From the NCBI GenBank assembly GCA_003157445.1, contig PMJN01000380.1, positions 5,245 through 11,864 of the forward strand: DNA of 6,620 bases, given 5' to 3'. The translations under genes and the position numbers were made by a program. The notes beneath the pieces are model-generated. The model saw nothing but the letters and a program-made list of their open reading frames with translations. It had not been told where the DNA came from and made no database searches. Origin of the DNA: Micrococcales bacterium. GTDB lineage: Bacteria; Actinomycetota; Actinomycetes; Actinomycetales; Dermatophilaceae. Of the stretch, positions 5,498 through 6,620 are shown one piece after another (position 1 is the first letter of the stretch; every line of letters begins with the position of its first letter).

Positions 5498-5844
5498 CCG
5501 TCGTGACAGGACATAGGGTCACCACTTCCCCATCGTCAGCCACGTCCTCGATCAGGGATGGCGAGGTGCCCCAGATGATTGGCCACCCAATGGTAGACGC
5601 ATGTAGCGCCTTGTCTGAGTCGCAAAGGATCCCACTGCGACACTAGGAGAAGGTGCCGCAGCTGCGACGGTGACCAGACATATTCACTGCTTCGTTCTCG
5701 GGTCGCGGGGACGTGTCGCAGGCTTGGATGCTTTCACCACGACCACCCATGACGGACAGCCTCGGGTCACGCGGCAGGTCGCGGCTGCTAGGCATAACTG
5801 GCGGTTTGCAGCCCCGCACCAGGCTGGGCTGATTGGATGGGCTC
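5498..5844. other. Intergenic region without a recognisable gene
   Basis: No frame here shows a known family or plausible start. Frames open in this interval continue out of frame into the esterase gene or are its antisense shadow. It holds several small dyads: GTGAC/GTCAC (5503-5522), ATTGG/CCAAT with a 4-nt spacer (5578-5591), and GTCGCA/TGCGAC (5619-5641). It also holds GGCTGCTAG at 5783-5791, the same 9-mer found just before the Nudix gene. The esterase promoter probably lies in its right half. Confidence 0.5.
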
Positions 5845-6620
5845 ATGGATCCAGTCGTGCGTGTCAGCGGTGGTCTCGTCCGCGGCTCAACCCGCGATGG
5901 CGTCAACTCCTTCCTCGGCATTCCCTACGCGGGGCCCGCCGTCGGTGCGGACCGGTATCGCGCCCCGCAGCCGGTGGTGGCGTGGGACGGCGAGCGGGAT
6001 GCGACCGCACCCGGAGCGACCGCAGCCCAGTCGGCATACCCACCGCCGATGGACACCCTGCTCCCCAGCTCGGTGGCGCCGGGTGACGACTACCTCAATG
6101 TCAGCGTGTGGGCCCCCGCTGAGGGGGACAGCCGACCGGTCATGGTGTGGATCCACGGGGGTGCCTTCGTCCGGGGCGCGAACTCAATCCCCACCTACAA
6201 CGGGTCCGCGTTCGCCCGCGACGGCGTCGTGCTCGTGGCGATCAACTACCGGCTCGGCGTCCCCGGGTTCGCCGTCCTTGACGGCGCCCCGACTAACCTC
6301 GGTCTGCGGGACCAGGTCGCGGCCCTGGAATGGGTTCGCGACAACGTGGCTGTGTTCGGCGGCAACTCCAGGGACGTCACCGTGTTCGGCGAGTCCGCGG
6401 GCGGCATGAGCGTCGCAACTCTGATGGCCTGCCCCGCAGCGCGTGGCCTCTTCCACCGGGCTGTCGTCCAGAGCGGAGGGGGGACGGACGTTTGTTCGCT
6501 GCAGGACGCCCGCCGGGTGAGCGCCGAGGTCGCCGCCCATCTCGGGGTGTCTGCAACGGCTGAGGTATTCGCCGCCCTCGACCCAGACGCGGTTACTGCG
6601 GCCCAGTCAGCCGTGGCTCT
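5845..6620 (+). CDS. Type B carboxylesterase (alpha/beta hydrolase), 3' end beyond window
   Basis: Open from ATG 5845 to the window edge (258 complete codons, no stop). Full-length members of this family have about 500 residues, so roughly half is present. Type B carboxylesterases (para-nitrobenzyl esterase group) hydrolyse carboxylic esters. Visible signatures are VSGGLVRG near the N-terminus, FLGIPYAGP (23-31), the GDDYLNVSVWAP strand (80-91), the oxyanion-hole motif WIHGGAF (102-108), YNGSAFA, VAINYRLG (131-138), NLGLRDQVAALEWVRDNVAVFGG (151-173) and the nucleophile elbow GESAGG with S184 (183-188). The Glu and His of the triad should lie downstream of the edge. There is no signal peptide, so it is likely cytoplasmic. 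A TGA at 5830-5832 limits the start to TTG 5833 or ATG 5845. GGATGGG just upstream is only a weak ribosome binding site. Confidence 0.93.
   Translation, partial: MDPVVRVSGGLVRGSTRDGVNSFLGIPYAGPAVGADRYRAPQPVVAWDGERDATAPGATAAQSAYPPPMDTLLPSSVAPGDDYLNVSVWAPAEGDSRPVMVWIHGGAFVRGANSIPTYNGSAFARDGVVLVAINYRLGVPGFAVLDGAPTNLGLRDQVAALEWVRDNVAVFGGNSRDVTVFGESAGGMSVATLMACPAARGLFHRAVVQSGGGTDVCSLQDARRVSAEVAAHLGVSATAEVFAALDPDAVTAAQSAVA

Noticed and set aside
5503..5641. Small dyads (GTGAC/GTCAC, ATTGG/CCAAT, GTCGCA/TGCGAC) as operators
   Set aside because: Arms of 5-6 bp are expected by chance in a region of this length, and none sits at a defined promoter.
5670..6086. 138-codon + strand frame running into the esterase gene
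   Set aside because: From 5845 on it is out of frame with the clear esterase coding sequence, and before that it matches nothing.
1..6620. CRISPR array, tRNA or rRNA genes, intact transposase or integrase
   Set aside because: I saw no regularly spaced repeats, no cloverleaf-forming segment and no transposase or recombinase motif on either strand.

Overview
The window is GC-rich, and codon third positions in the clear genes are strongly G/C. Reading frames are joined by NTGA stop/start overlaps and there is a strong Shine-Dalgarno site before each of the two SHOCT genes. Together with protein families such as a short SHOCT membrane protein and a GDDYLNVSVWAP-type carboxylesterase B, this suggests an actinomycete (Actinomycetota). 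I cannot name the genus. Every supported gene is on the + strand.

Layout. Bases 1-522 hold no recognisable gene, only a hairpin near the left edge and some degenerate repeats. Bases 523-1214 hold the C-terminal half of a COG0701 (ArsP/YraQ-like) membrane permease. It has lost its N-terminal half and carries two in-frame stops and about three frameshifts, so it is a decaying pseudogene. From 1373 to 4523 there is a compact cluster: a SHOCT-domain small membrane protein, a secreted or anchored Met-rich cupredoxin, a second SHOCT paralogue, an OmpR-family response regulator, and its histidine kinase. Junctions 1627-1630, 2591-2594, 2653-2656 and 3381-3384 are all four-base NTGA overlaps, which suggests translational coupling. 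The second and third of these involve a 21-codon mini-ORF and a non-canonical response-regulator start. Downstream lie a doubtful 66-residue membrane ORF, an intergenic segment with a perfect 14-bp inverted repeat, a Nudix hydrolase, a non-coding stretch of about 350 bp, and the N-terminal half of a type B carboxylesterase that runs off the right edge.

How the parts may work together. The type 1 copper site and Met-rich stretch of the cupredoxin, the His-containing short sensor loop of the kinase, and the neighbouring remnant of a permease from a family linked to metal and metalloid export all point to extracytoplasmic copper (or another thiophilic metal) sensing and handling. The kinase/regulator pair would control the cluster. 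This is inferred from sequence and context. The Nudix and esterase genes look like ordinary separate transcription units. I did not see a clearly new system. The most unusual points are the SHOCT-cupredoxin-SHOCT duplication with a possible cupredoxin-start relic, the odd start of the response regulator, and the 4819-4874 inverted repeat.
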